Shown: positions 11,401-22,262 of the stretch, in pieces
Layout of the letters: every line of letters begins with the position of its first letter
How positions within the stretch are numbered: position 1 is the stretch's first letter
Assembly (NCBI RefSeq): GCF_900496995.4
Contig: NC_044027.1
Coordinates: forward strand, 13,602,743 to 13,666,742
DNA length: 64,000 bases
Reading direction: 5' to 3'
From: Aquila chrysaetos chrysaetos
Taxonomy: Eukaryota; Chordata; Aves; Accipitriformes; Accipitridae
The notes under the pieces: generated by a model
The model's database searches: none
What the model saw: the letters and a program-made list of their open reading frames with translations, nothing else
Told to the model about the DNA's origin: nothing
Made by a program: the position numbers and the translations under genes

Positions 11401-14400
11401 GGATGGGGCTGGGAAACCCGCGGGGGGACATCCCGGTGCCCGGGGTGGGGATGCTCTGGTCTTCAGTGGGGGGACACCCTGGTACCTACAGTGGGGATGC
11501 TCCAGTGCCCAGGGTGGGGATGCCCTGGCCCCAGTGTGGGAATGCTCCAGTCCCCAGTATGAGGATGCTCTGGTTGCCAGTGTAGGGATGCCCCAGTCCC
11601 TGGTGTGGGGACATGTCAGTCTCTGGTGTGGGGACACCCCAGTCTGCAGTGGGGTGACACCAGGGTGCCCAGTGCAGAGATTACTCAGTCCCTGATGCAA
11701 GGATGCCCTGGTCCCCAAGGGGGTGTGCCTGGACCCCAGTATGGGGGTGCCCTGGACCCCAGTGTCACCAACTCTGAGGTGGGAAAGCTCTGGTCCCTTG
11801 CTCAGGGGAGCCGGGGGTTGTTTGCCTCCCCCAGTGTGGGTCCACATCCATGTGGCATCTCTGCATCCCCCCAGCCTGCCCCCCCCCTAAACCTGGCCAC
11901 GGCTGCCTCCGCATGGCTTGTGCTTGGGGCCAGCCCCAGGGCTCTCCCTGCTGCCTCTGGCTCTGGGAACAGGTGGGGTGGCCAGGGGGCACCCAGGGAG
12001 GTGACAATAATTGGGGCTTGGTGGCTGCGGTGGTGACACTCTCCCCTTTTCCCCCCCCCCAGGTCTCTGCCTTCCCACTGAAGGTGTCCGTCACACCACA
12101 AGCTGGTAGCTGCGCCCCGTCACCAGTGCTCATCCTCCTGTGTGCCCGCTGCTCAGCCATCGTCACCTCCCCGTGCCCGGACCTGATCGTCCGCACCGTG
12201 AGTGCCGCAGCCCCGCACCAGGAGCAACCCCGGGCGGGCAGCAGGGCTGGGGCCATTCCCAGATATATTTGGGGGGGGGGGGGGGGGGGGGGGCGTCCCT
12301 GGAGGAGACTGGTACCCCCAACCCTGGAGACGGTGCTCATGGTGCCCCGGGGAGGAGGGAATGCAACTGGCCGCTGCCGGCAGCGCTGAGCACGGGGCTG
12401 GCTGGGCAGGGAATGACGCACAGGGCTGGAAAAAGCTCCCGTTTCCTCCGGATGGCGGGAGGAAGGTCAGGGATGGGGTTTGGCTCCAGCGAGCTGAGCC
12501 GGGCCCGGGCGCTTTGTTAGCAAAATAAACCTCCTGCTTTGTTTGTGGCTAATAATAAAGTGGGCTGAGCTCTCCGCGTGCCGCCGGCCGCCTACGCTGC
12601 TCCCAGCCCGTGGCCCCAAAAAATCCCTGTTCATCTGGGGTGACCCCCAGCCACGATGGAACCACGGCTCCAGGGATGCCCGCCTGGCTTAGCTTTACAC
12701 CCGCATCCTCCATGCCGGGGGAAAGGCTTTCCACGCTTTCACCGTGCCAGCCTGCGCCAGGGAGGGATGCGCCTTGCCCCCCACCCCTCCCCGGCTCAGG
12801 CTGCCGCTCGCCCCGCAGGACGCCCACCTCAGCCCGGGGACCATCGAAGCACAGGGCCCCGAGCCACCCGTGGCCGCCAGCGAGGGGCAGCTGCTGGCCT
12901 GGGCTCGGGATACCTACAGGGGCATCACATCCTACAGCGAGCTGCGGGACCCCCGCTGGGTCCAGGTCCGCCTGGGAGAAGGTGCGTGGGGCCGGGGGCT
13001 GGCACTGGGGGGCCAGGGTGGGCAGCGATGCTCTTCCTTCTCCTGAAGGGTGACAACCCGCCGGGGCGAAGCACGGTCCCGGGGGAGATGCTATAGGGAC
13101 CGATGCCCCCGGCCCGGAGCATCTCCCCACCTGCTGAGCACGGTTTGGCTTTGGTGACCCCTCGCCCCCCACCTCCACAGCCGCCGACAGCCCCCGGGAC
13201 TGCGTCCCCCAGGAGCGCTTCAATGCCACGCTGCACCTCGAGACTGAGGTCTTCTTCCACGGGGTGAAGGGCTGCTCACGCGGGGACACGCAGAGCACCA
13301 GGGCTGCCCACATCATCCGCCTGCAGCCTGAGCCCAGGTACCGCGCAGTGCCGGCAGTGGGACCCCCGGGGGTGGCGGGGGGGGGGGGGGACATGCTTGG
13401 AGATGCTCAAGAAGGGGTTGGGGTGTCTCACAGGCAGAGACCCCCCCCATCCCGAGGAGGGGTACAGGGTCTACTGGTGTGGGATGCTGATGCTGGGGGT
13501 GGTTTCGCAGCTCCCCCATCACAGAGGTGAACTTGTCCCTGAGCTGTCCCGAGAGAGCCGTGAGCAACCAGATCCTCATCCTGCAGAGCCGGGCCAACCT
13601 CACCTGGTCCCTCTCCGTCAACAACTGCCACATCCAGTTCTTGGTAGGGCCCCTCTTGAGAGGGACGTGTGTGTTGTGTCCCCCCCCCCCCCCCAAGGGG
13701 TCTGCCAGATGCCAAGAGATGCCGGTGGCACGGGGAGGGTGGCAGGAGGGCACCTGGCAGCCCCTTCGCTGCAAGCCGTCCTAACGGGGACGAACCCAGA
13801 AGCCGTCCCTGCCTTGAGCATCCCTAGCTGTCCCCATCCCCGCTCAGCCCACCCTGTGCTGCCCACTCCCCTACCGTAGGTCTCCGGGAACTACAAGATC
13901 ATGTCCATCTCCCCGATGCTGCTCCCCGGGGAGCTCCTGCCTGACACAGAGTGGGGGCTCGTCGGCAAAGCCTTCGAGAAAAACTACAGCATCATCGCCT
14001 CCTATTCCGCCATCCCCGCCAGCACCCGCATCAGCCTGGAGATCCAGGAGCACGGTGAGGCCCCTGGCGCCCCAGGACTGGGCAGGATGGGGGGGGGGGT
14101 CCCACCGCCCCCCACTCAGCCCCCCCCATCTCTCTGGCCCGCAGAGGCGATCAGGAGGGCACCCGCAACACCCACCCCCCCGGCCCCCACCGCCAACTCG
14201 CTGCCCCACACGCTGCTATTCATGCTCCGTCCCTGGAAGTGTACGGATGAAACCATGGAGATCGTCATCGCCAGGTCCCACCTGGAGGTAAGGGGGGTTG
14301 GGGGGGGGGGTCTGATGCCCACCAGTATCGCCCAGGGGGGGGTCGCATCCTGCTCGGGGTGGGTGGCACGGGGCTCTCCCCAGCCAGTGAGTGACCACTG

Positions 14401-16526
14401 GGTTTGTTTCTCCCAGCCCATCAAGGATGTGGTGAACATCACCCTGCGGGACATCAGCTGCCAGGCAGAGAAAAATGCCACTCACTTCATGCTGAGAACC
14501 CCCCTCAGCCACTGCGGCACCTCGCTGGAGGACAGGGGCCACGCCAACAATGAGGTGAGTGGGGGGCCAGCCGGGGCACTGCCCCCAGCCCCGTTGAAAT
14601 CCCACGGGGGCTTCAGTGATGCCCGGTGGGGCTTCTCCACTGGGACATCCTTGTTTTTTTTCATGGCTGGAAACATCCTGCTGCAGCCCACAGCTGAGTC
14701 CTGCTGCTGCGCCTGGGTGCTGGTGGAGATTGGGGGGGGGGGGGGGGGGGGGCGGGTGGTAGGACCCCCATCCCATCCCAGTGGGAACAATGGACCCCGA
14801 CCGTGGGGACCACTTGGCTGATCCAAACTTCTCCACCTTCTGGCAGCTCATCCTCAACCTGGCCAAGGGTGCAGCGCCCCGGAGCGTGCGGGTAAGAGCT
14901 GGGTTTCCCAGCGGGACCGGGGAGGGGAGTGGGACCGTGGGAGAAGGGTGGCAGTGCCACAGCCGGCTGGGTGCTGGGGCGGGGGTGACCTCAGCACCAT
15001 CCCTGCTTGCAGGTGGCCTTCCAGTGCAAGATCCCACGGGAGCTCTTCCTGCGCCTCTTCCCCACTGCCGCCTTTGAGGCACCGCAGACGGAGCTGGAGG
15101 TCAACAAGGAGGCTTTCGTGCAGGTACTGCCACCGGCTCGGTGCCTGGGTTGCAGGGGGGGTCCAGGCATCCCCAGGCCGGTGACCCTGATGATGTGTCC
15201 CCCCTTCCCTCCGCGGCAGGCATCCATGCGGTGGGAGGACCACCCCGCCGACCTGCAGCTGAAGGAGTGCTGGCTGGGGGCACCGGGGCGGGAGTCGGTG
15301 CTGCTGGTGCAAGGCGGGGAGGCACGTGGCAAGGGGGTGGCCATGCTGGAGGGCCCCCCCCAGCAGCCACGGGAGGAAGGTCTGGCGCTTCCGCTTCACC
15401 TACGCCATCCCCGAGGGCGGGCGCGTTCCCTTGTCCACCACCCTCAAGTGCAACGCCGGCTTGCAGGTCAGTGTGAGTAACCCCCCCACCCCGTGATGCC
15501 ACCGTGCTGGTCCCCACCGTCAGCGGTGGCAGCCTGCCGGCTTTGTCCCACACTGCGGAGTGGGGGATCCCAGCTGGGAGCAGCACCCCCAGTCCCCAAA
15601 GAGCCTGGGGGCTCCCAGCCCTGTCCCCCTGATGGGGTGTGGGTCTTCCCCCCACCCACCCCTCACCCCCGCCTCCACCTCCGCAGAACAACACCATCTT
15701 CGAGAAGGTCCTGGAGGTGACAGTGAAGGACAGCTGGCGGCCACCCAACAGTGAGTTTGGGGCAGGGGAGGGAGCCGGGGCAGGAGTGGAAGTGGGTAGG
15801 GGACCCTCTCCCCAGCGTGGTGGTGCTGATGGCCTCATCCTCCTGCAGATCATGGTCTGGGGCTGGCCGCTGTCCTGGGCATCACCTTCGGCGCCTTCCT
15901 CATCGGGGCACTCCTCACTGCCGGGCTCTGGTACATCTACTCGCACACCCGTGAGTACCCACCGCCCCTAGGGACCCCCACAGTGGGATGCGGAGGGGCC
16001 ACACACATGTCCCTTGCTGGGTTGCCCATGTCCTGCCCTGGCCCAAAGCCCCCTGGCCAAGGTCCCCATGCGAGCCAGGGACGAGGCTGCTGCATTGCCA
16101 TCATCCGTATGGCCTTCCTGGCAATGCCACAGGGGAATAACCCCACAGCTTCCCAGGGTCCCCCCTACTGCCCTGGGGTCCCCCGCTGCCACCGGCCCTA
16201 ACTCCTGCTCCTGGTGCCATCATGGTCCCCAATGCCCATCTCCATCCCGGGGGCTCAGGGGCCGGCTGGAGAGCAATCGGGGAGGGTTTGTGCATGGGGG
16301 CTGGAAGGTCCCTTGGGGACGAGCCATGGCCACCACTGGCCACCCTGAGTTTGGTTTCCCCTTGGTGTTTCTCCCCCTGGCCCCATGGCGGGCGTTGTGT
16401 GAGCCAGGTCCCACCTCCAAACTGCAGCCGGTTTCCAGCACGGCGCCAGCCTCGGAGAGCAGCAGCACCAACCACAGCATCGGCAGCACCCAGAGCACCC
16501 CCTGCTCCACCAGCAGCATGGCCTGA
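5493..16526 (+). CDS. ENG: Endoglin (CD105), TGF-beta/BMP co-receptor
   Basis: Type I membrane glycoprotein of endothelium; in mammals it is a homodimeric co-receptor for BMP9/BMP10 with ALK1. Exons: 5493-5550, 9575-9732, 12063-12197, 12819-12981, 13181-13337, 13511-13643, 13880-14054, 14145-14287, 14417-14554, 14847-14891, 15013-15123, 15220-15472, 15687-15750, 15849-15950, 16408-16526. The product is about 650 aa (human 658): signal peptide [19 protein letters not shown], orphan domain beginning GCDLQPV (to about residue 325), ZP module (about 330-570), a transmembrane helix reading [20 protein letters not shown], and a short tail ending [13 protein letters not shown] with the conserved PDZ-ligand SMA. 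The tail and transmembrane segment are near-identical to human. Exon 15220-15472 contains a C8 run (15354-15361) that breaks frame; C7 restores it. That exon has two in-frame donors (after 15466 or 15472). An RGD sits at about residue 205. Confidence 0.95.
6391..7371 (+). repeat. ~29-bp minisatellite, about 32 copies, ENG intron 1
   Basis: Tandem array with a consensus unit close to TAGCTGTGCCATATGGTCCC + TGTCCTATG (29 bases). I count roughly 32 diverged copies over ~980 bases, with small indels. It lies wholly within the large first ENG intron. The longest open frames here are by-products of the repeat. Confidence 0.92.
8105..8466 (+). promoter_or_regulatory. ENG: Candidate GATA/ETS enhancer in ENG intron 1
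   Basis: Four WGATAR sites occur in 330 bases: CTTATCT at 8133-8139 and 8168-8174 (the first two inside a repeated CTTATCTGATC), AGATAAG at 8441-8447, and TTATCT at 8455-8460. ETS-type GGAA cores occur on the minus strand at 8105-8112 (CCAGGAAA) and 8461-8466 (AGGAAG, adjacent to the last GATA site), and on the plus strand at 8413-8416. Mammalian Eng is known to be driven by ETS/GATA elements; that this segment acts as one is inference. Confidence 0.45.
10315..10395 (-). mobile_element. CR1-type LINE 3' end (antisense orientation)
   Basis: The segment reads (AGAAT/AGAAC)n, then TCATCTAGGTTGGAAAAGAC, then CTTCAAGATCATCGAGTCCA. This is the reverse complement of the conserved 3' end of avian CR1 retrotransposons (…GGTC-TTTTCCAACC…ATTCT repeats). 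Only the 3' ~80 bases are recognisable, as is usual for 5'-truncated CR1 copies. It lies in ENG intron 2, the interval between exons 9575-9732 and 12063-12197. Confidence 0.88.
10895..10931 (+). repeat. A-rich low-complexity tract
   Basis: Runs of A interrupted by single G, in ENG intron 2 (9733-12062). There is no recognisable element body on either side. Confidence 0.75.
11440..11790 (+). repeat. Degenerate ~28-bp minisatellite, ENG intron 2
   Basis: About a dozen diverged copies of a unit like CCCCAGTGTGGGGATGCCCT plus GGT-type spacer. It shares G/C-skewed character, but not sequence, with the intron 1 array. Open frames across it are artefacts. Confidence 0.75.
12271..12293 (+). repeat. 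G23 homopolymer next to ENG exon 3
   Basis: Uninterrupted G run starting 74 bases downstream of the exon 3 donor (12198). It could form a G-quadruplex in the pre-mRNA and is a sequencing hazard. Confidence 0.85.
14732..14752 (+). repeat. G21 homopolymer upstream of ENG exon 10
   Basis: Uninterrupted G run in the intron between ENG exons 9 and 10, 95 bases before the short exon 14847-14891. Confidence 0.85.
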
Positions 16527-16917
16527 CCCCCCCGGGCCCCCCCGAGCCTGGCCAGCCCCCATCCGCCGGACTTGGGGACACACCCCAGCTCCATTAAGCT
16601 GGTTTTTTGCCCCAAATCTCAGGCTGAGCCCGGAGGGGGCCTCCGTTACTCATTCAGTGAATGCTTTGGCCCCCCGAGGACAGCCCACGCCGGGGAGGGG
16701 GGGCACCCTGCAACCTCCCCAGGGTCGCCCGCTGCGGGGTGCGCCAGGGAGGTAGAGAGAGCAGCTATTGCCAAAGTCCCCCCGAGGCTCCCCATCAAAT
16801 GGGGGCAGGGGGGGCAAAAGTGGGTGCCCCCAGGATGTGCCCCGGCACTTGAGGTGACACCCACACCCCTCCTGCGTCCCCCCAAGAAGGCAGCAGGCAC
16901 CACTGGGAGCAGCAAGG
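16527..16917. other. ENG / FPGS convergent 3' interval
   Basis: This lies between the ENG stop and the FPGS polyadenylation signal. It must hold the ENG 3'UTR, but no AATAAA or ATTAAA is visible on the plus strand before the FPGS transcript end. A plus-strand AATAAA occurs only further on (~17024), inside the region antisense to the FPGS 3'UTR, so the two mRNAs may overlap tail-to-tail. Confidence 0.5.
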
Positions 16918-16923
16918 TTTATT
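16918..16923 (-). terminator. FPGS: FPGS polyadenylation signal (AATAAA)
   Basis: TTTATT on the plus strand, i.e. AATAAA on the minus strand, about 495 bases past the FPGS stop codon. It is the first canonical signal downstream of FPGS. Confidence 0.75.
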
Positions 16924-17417
16924 GGGGAGGGGGGGGTGCAGGGCTGCTGCTCCCCCACAGGGCGTTGGGCAGAAACCACCCCCCCCCCAGCTCCTCATCC
17001 AAGTTACAAACTCTTATTAATAATAAAAATCTTCTCTACGTTAAGTTAGTAGCGCCCTGATGCCGAGCCTCGCTGCAGCTCGAGGCTCTCACCTACCGCC
17101 CCCCCAAAACCGTCCATCCCCCCAGGCACCGGGACTCCGGCACAGCCTGGGGCAGCCCCCCTACAGCCTGGGGCCCCCCCTAGTTGGTTTCACCAAGGTG
17201 GGCTGGGAGCATACCCCCCCATGGCCAGTGTCCCCAGCGGGGACACAGGTACAAGGCACTGGGGTGAAAAGATCCGAGCCGGGATGGGGTTGGGGGTCCC
17301 GCGTCCCCCCTCCCAGCCCATCTCCAAGTATCATCGGGGGCAGAACCGGTAAAAAGTAAAAACCGGTAAAAAGTACCTTCAAGTAAAAAGAGGCGCAAAG
17401 CCCCGTCCACCCCCACG

Positions 17418-20400
17418 TTACTGGGAGAGCGCAGGGTCGAGCAGCCGGAGGACCCCCCCCACCAAGTGCAGGCTGCCGGTGACCAGGACACGGATGGCGG
17501 CCGCCTCCTGCAGCAGCACGGCCCCGCTGCTGGCGGCGGGGTGGTGAGCCCCCGTGGCAGCGGGTGCTGCCAGGTGGGGGTCCCGGCCCTGTGCCACCCA
17601 CCGCAGCGCCTGGGCCAGGCAAGGGAAGACGAGGGCTGGGGAATTGAGGGGTCGCGGGGCCGGGGGGACCAGAAGCAAGGTCCCTCGGGCAGGAGGTGGC
17701 TGCAGCAGCCCCCCCGCCCGCAGGGGGGCCGAGAGCCAGGGGTCCTGCCCCGCTTTCTCCTCCAGCAGCCGAGTCCACTTCTGCTGGTTCTCCAGGCAGC
17801 GGGTCAGGGCGGTCTCCAGCGTCACGTTGAAGTTTTGCTGGTCTGGAAGAGATGGGGATGGGGGTCAGGGATTAGGTGGGGCCAGGGAGGGGTCAGGGAT
17901 GGGGGGGCCGGGGGAGACCCTGGCTCCCCGGCACTCACCCGCGTTGCTGGCCATCGACACCTCCGTGAAGTTGGGGCAGAAGACAGCGTAGTCAAAGTGG
18001 CAGGGCTGTGGGGAGAGGGGGGGGGTGTCAGTGCTGTGGGAGCCCTCAGGACCCACCCATGGGATTCCTACGGGGACCTGTCCCACATCTGAGTTCCCCC
18101 CTGCATCCAGGGCTGCGAGACCCCTGGGGGGGGGCACTGAGGCTGGATACAACCGGGGACAGCAGGGTGGACAGACAGACAGACAGCACACGGCATCAGC
18201 TCCACCTCGTGGCTCCCTGCACTCACAGCAAAGCAGGTCCCAGCACAGGCAGAGAACCCAGGCGTCCGGGCCCACTGACACCCCCCCCCACCCCCCCAAA
18301 ACCTCACCAGCAGCAGCTTGAGCAGTGCCGCCGTGTCCCGGTCCCCCGTGGCGTTGAACAGCAGCACACGCACCTCGGAGCCGCTGCGGGGAGAAAGGGT
18401 GGGGGTGGCCCGTGCCCCATGGGGACCCCCGGCACCACCACCGTGCCCCGCAGCGTGTGTCGTTCCCCCCCCCCCCCCTTACTCGTGGGGCTTGTCCTGG
18501 TTGAGGGCGGCCTGGCGGAACCAGCGGACGCAAGCCTGGATGCTGCTGGTGGTGTGAGCCCCGTCCAGGTACCACGTCACGGGGCCGCGGGGCAGCACCT
18601 GGGTCCGGCCCAGCCACTCCGTGTCCCGCAGGCCTGGGGGGGGGGGGCACAGGGCATGGCTGGGACCCCCAGGTGCCCCTCCAGCACCGGGACCCCCGCG
18701 GGGATCAAATGCGGGGCGGGCAGCCAGGCTGTGCCCTCCAGTACAGGCAGCACTGGCCGGGGGCCCGGTGTGGTGTGTGTCCCCCCCCCAAAGCCCTGCA
18801 ACACGACAGCAGGGGGAGGGGGGGGGGCAGCCCGGCACAGCCATACTGCACCTTGGATCATGGCATCGGTGGGTCGAAAGGTGGGCGCCAGCGGCACCAG
18901 CCTCCCCACCAGCTCGGTGCCTGATGGCACCTCCTTCAGCTCCCCGAGACCTGGGGGGACAGGCGCCCCGCTGAGACCCTGGGGGCCACAACGGGGTCTG
19001 ACCCCCCCCCCGTCCCCATCCCCGTCCCCCCACCTTACCCCGGCAGCCGCGGAGCTGCAGCCAGGTCCGTGCCAGCTGCAAGGCCAGGGCGGCGTTGGAG
19101 CGTTGGTGGGCGCCCGCCAGCCCCAGCTCCAGCGCCTGATTGTCCCCCTCGAAGGCGTCCAGCTCCGGGCAGAGGTAGAGGGGACACTGCGGAGAGAAGA
19201 GGCTGAGCTCCCCCCCCCCGTCATGGGGTATCCCCCATCCACCCCCACCACCACCCAACTCACCTCCCGCTCCTGGGCTCGGTCCCTCAGCACCTCCAGC
19301 GGCCCCTCCGGCTGCGCCACGGTGAACGCCGGCACGCCAGGCTGCGAAGGACGGGGGTGCTCAGGGCCACGGGGCTGCTCAGAGCCACGAGGGAGCACAC
19401 CTTGAAACTGCGAGAGGGTGGAGGACTGGGTCTCCCTACCTTAAAAATGCCCCCCTTCTGCCAGGCGATCTTCTCCATGGTGTCCCCCAGGATGCTGGTG
19501 TGGTCGATGCCCAGGGACGAGACCCCACACACCACCGGCGCCCTGGGGACGCAGCACGGCAGTGTCCCTGCTGTCCCTCCGCCGTGGGGACACCAGGCCC
19601 TGGCAGCCCCTGGCAGGCTCGGCTCCGCTGGCTCCTACCTGATGATGTTAGTGCAGTCGTAGGCGCCACCAATGCCAACCTCCACCACCGCCAGGTCCAC
19701 CTGGGGACACGGGGGACACTGGAGCCATCACAGGGCCACCAGCAGAATGTGTCCCCATGGATTCAGGGATGCGGATGGGGCCCGGTCCCTGCCACCGTCC
19801 CTCCAAACCCATGCCTGAACATGCACCCTACTCGTGGGGAGACCATCCACCCGACACAGCATCCCCTGGTTACAGCCACAACAGCCTGACCGATGCCAAG
19901 TTCTGCCCCAGGTCAGGGCTGGACCCCAGGTGTCCCCCCTCCCCGAAGTCCCCACCAACGTGACATCCCCATCACAAGCTGGAGGCCACCACCACCTACC
20001 TTCTCCTGCAGGAAGACATGGAAGGCCATGATGGTGAGGAAGCGGAAGTATGCTGGCATGCTGGCACACGCCGGGTCCTGCCGGGCAGAGTGGGCATAAA
20101 AGGATGGCATGGAGCATCCCCAACCGGCGCTGGGGTCCACGGCCCCGGGGGGGGGGTCCCAGGGGAGGAAGCACCCCCCACAAGCCCTGCCACCCCCACC
20201 TTGGTCTCCTCCAGGCGGTTGTAGACGAGCCAGAAGTACTTGCTGAAGAGGTCCTTGCTGATGGGCTGCCCGTTGATGCGGATTCGCTCACGCACCTGCA
20301 CCAGGTGAGGGGAGCTGGGGGGGGGCAGAGCAGGCGGGGGCCATGGTCAGGCACGGCACCACCGGCCCCCCCAAACCTCCTAATCCCCCCTGCCCACCTG

Positions 20401-22262
20401 TAAAAGCCAGTCTTCAGCCCGTAGCTGCGGAGTATGCACTCGGTGAAGGCACACACCGAGCCCTGGGGAGACGGCAGCGTTAAAACCCCCCGTGCCAGGG
20501 CAGGGGCAAACGGAGCCACAGATGCTGGTGGCCCCCCTCGCCCCCCCAGGCACTGCCCGCCAGCCTCACCTTGCCCTTCGTCCCTGTGACGTGGATGATG
20601 TTCAGTCGATCCAGGTCCTCGACCTGCAGGAGGTCAACCACCCCGTGAGACCCCCGCGGCAGCCAGGGCCGAGCACGGCGGCACCGCTGCTGGGATGGGG
20701 GGGGGGGGACAGGGACAGGGACCCCCCTCACCCTTCAGCCCGCTCCTCTCCAAAAAGCCCCGCATGGCTTCCAGCTGGGCTTGGGGATCACCACGTTCCC
20801 GTTTCACCTGCTCCAGGTAGCTGGCGTTGGTCTGCAGGGTGTTGAGGGTCCGGATGGTGTCCTGGAAAGACCCCCGGAGGTGGTCAGGATGGCACCCATC
20901 ACCGCAGCCTCAGGGCTGTGCCCACCGCCACGGCCCCGGGGGCCAGCCTGCCCTGTGCCCACTGCACCCCCACCCACCCCATGGAGCTCAGTTCCCTCGG
21001 CGGCACTCGCAGCCGCCCACGCCGGCGGCATCTCCGCCATGGCCCCGCGGGGACGTGCCGGCAGCGCCAGAGTCTGTCGCGGCGATGCCGTGGGGATGGG
21101 GACGGGCTACTTATCGGCAAGGGGAGCCCGCCCCTTCCCGGGTGCCCCTTGGCCCCATGGGGGGGGGGGGGGGGCACAGGGCAGCCCAGCACCCAGCACC
21201 CACCTCTGCCCCGGCGGGACAAGGCCGCCCGTGGGCGCGAGCGGGCGGTGCTCCGGTGCTGGCATCTGTGCCCGCTGGTGTTTAATTATAGGCGCAAACG
21301 AAGCAACAGAGCTGCACCTGCATGGCGCACGCAAGACACCCCGCTGCACAGCCACGGCCGCTGCCAGAGGTCACCGGTGCCACCGAGCTCCCGGAACCCG
21401 CAGCGGGGGGATGCGGGCCTGGCCCCGGCACCGCCGCGGTGGGCACCTGGCGTGGGACAAGCCCGTGTCCCCGGCGTGGGGACACCCCACCCGAGCAGCC
21501 GGGCCCCGTCCCAGCAGCCGGCGGCGCGGGGACCCGTGGCGGTTCCGGCCCCGGTGAGCGCGGGGCTGGGGCGGGACAGCTCCCCTCTCCCGGGGGGCTC
21601 CCGCACCGTCCCTCAGCCTGGGGACCGCCGGCGTCCCCGCGATGCCAGGCAGCCGCGTGGGCCCGGGACGCGCCCCCGCCTGTCGGACCGGGTCCCGCTG
21701 CGGGCCGGGGTCACGCCGGTGCCGCCACGAGGAACGGAGGTTTGCGGGGCACCGGCGGTCCCCGGCGGAAAGAAGGGCGAGATGGTGAGCGGCGGCTGGC
21801 GCGGCCCGGGGCTGCGGGACAGGGGCAACCCCGCAGGCGGGGCCGGGGGTCCGGCCGCCCCGCACGGTACCGGAGCCACCTCGCTGTCCCGGCCCCGCGA
21901 CCAGCCCACCCCCGAGCTCGCAGGCCTGCGGCTCGGGAAGGGACCGCCGGTGCTGGGGAAGGGACCGCCGGTGCTGGGGAACCCCGCCGGCCGCCCTCCA
22001 GCTCCGGGCTCGGTGGGATGCCCCGGGCCGCAAACGCGCAGTCCGGCCGGCTGCAGCCTCCCGGTGCCCCCGCCGCACGATCCAGGCCCCCCCCCCTCCC
22101 CGGCAGCACTCGGTGCGAGGTCCCGCTCCCCCCCCCCCCCCCCCCCGCCCGTACCTGGTAGTCCATGGCGGGGGCACGCGCCGGCCGCGTGCTGAACCGG
22201 CGCTCGGCGGCGGCAATTGCCCGCAACGCCCCACGTAGCGCGCGCAGCCCCCGCGCCACCAT
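17418..22262 (-). CDS. FPGS: Folylpolyglutamate synthase, mitochondrial/cytosolic
   Basis: ATP-dependent ligase that adds gamma-glutamates to folates, trapping them in cells. Minus-strand exons in transcript order: 22262-22155, 20861-20733 (donor see below), 20623-20570, 20462-20398, 20314-20200, 20077-20000, 19700-19639, 19542-19440, 19341-19264, 19186-19039, 18950-18852, 18633-18483, 18383-18308, 18005-17939, 17842-17418. That is 15 exons and about 585 aa (human 587). Motifs: Arg/Ala-rich mitochondrial leader (MVARGLRALRGAL), second ATG at MDYQ for a cytosolic form, Mur-ligase P-loop HVTGTKGKGS, VEVGIGGAYDCTN, GVSSLGIDHTSILGDTMEKI, HQRSNAALALQLA, WYLDGAHT, LLFNATGDRD, ending LVTGSLHLVGG…LDPALSQ. 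At the exon 2 donor one extra G (20732 on +) lies between the last in-frame codon and GTGAGG; without it phase is perfect. Confidence 0.95.
20862..22154 (-). other. FPGS intron 1, GC-rich
   Basis: CpG-dense intron continuous with the FPGS promoter island. It contains a 21-base direct duplication near 21940-21980 and long G or C runs (~21160, ~22130). The long open frames crossing it on both strands have no recognisable domain apart from the short stretch that is FPGS exon 1. Confidence 0.55.
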
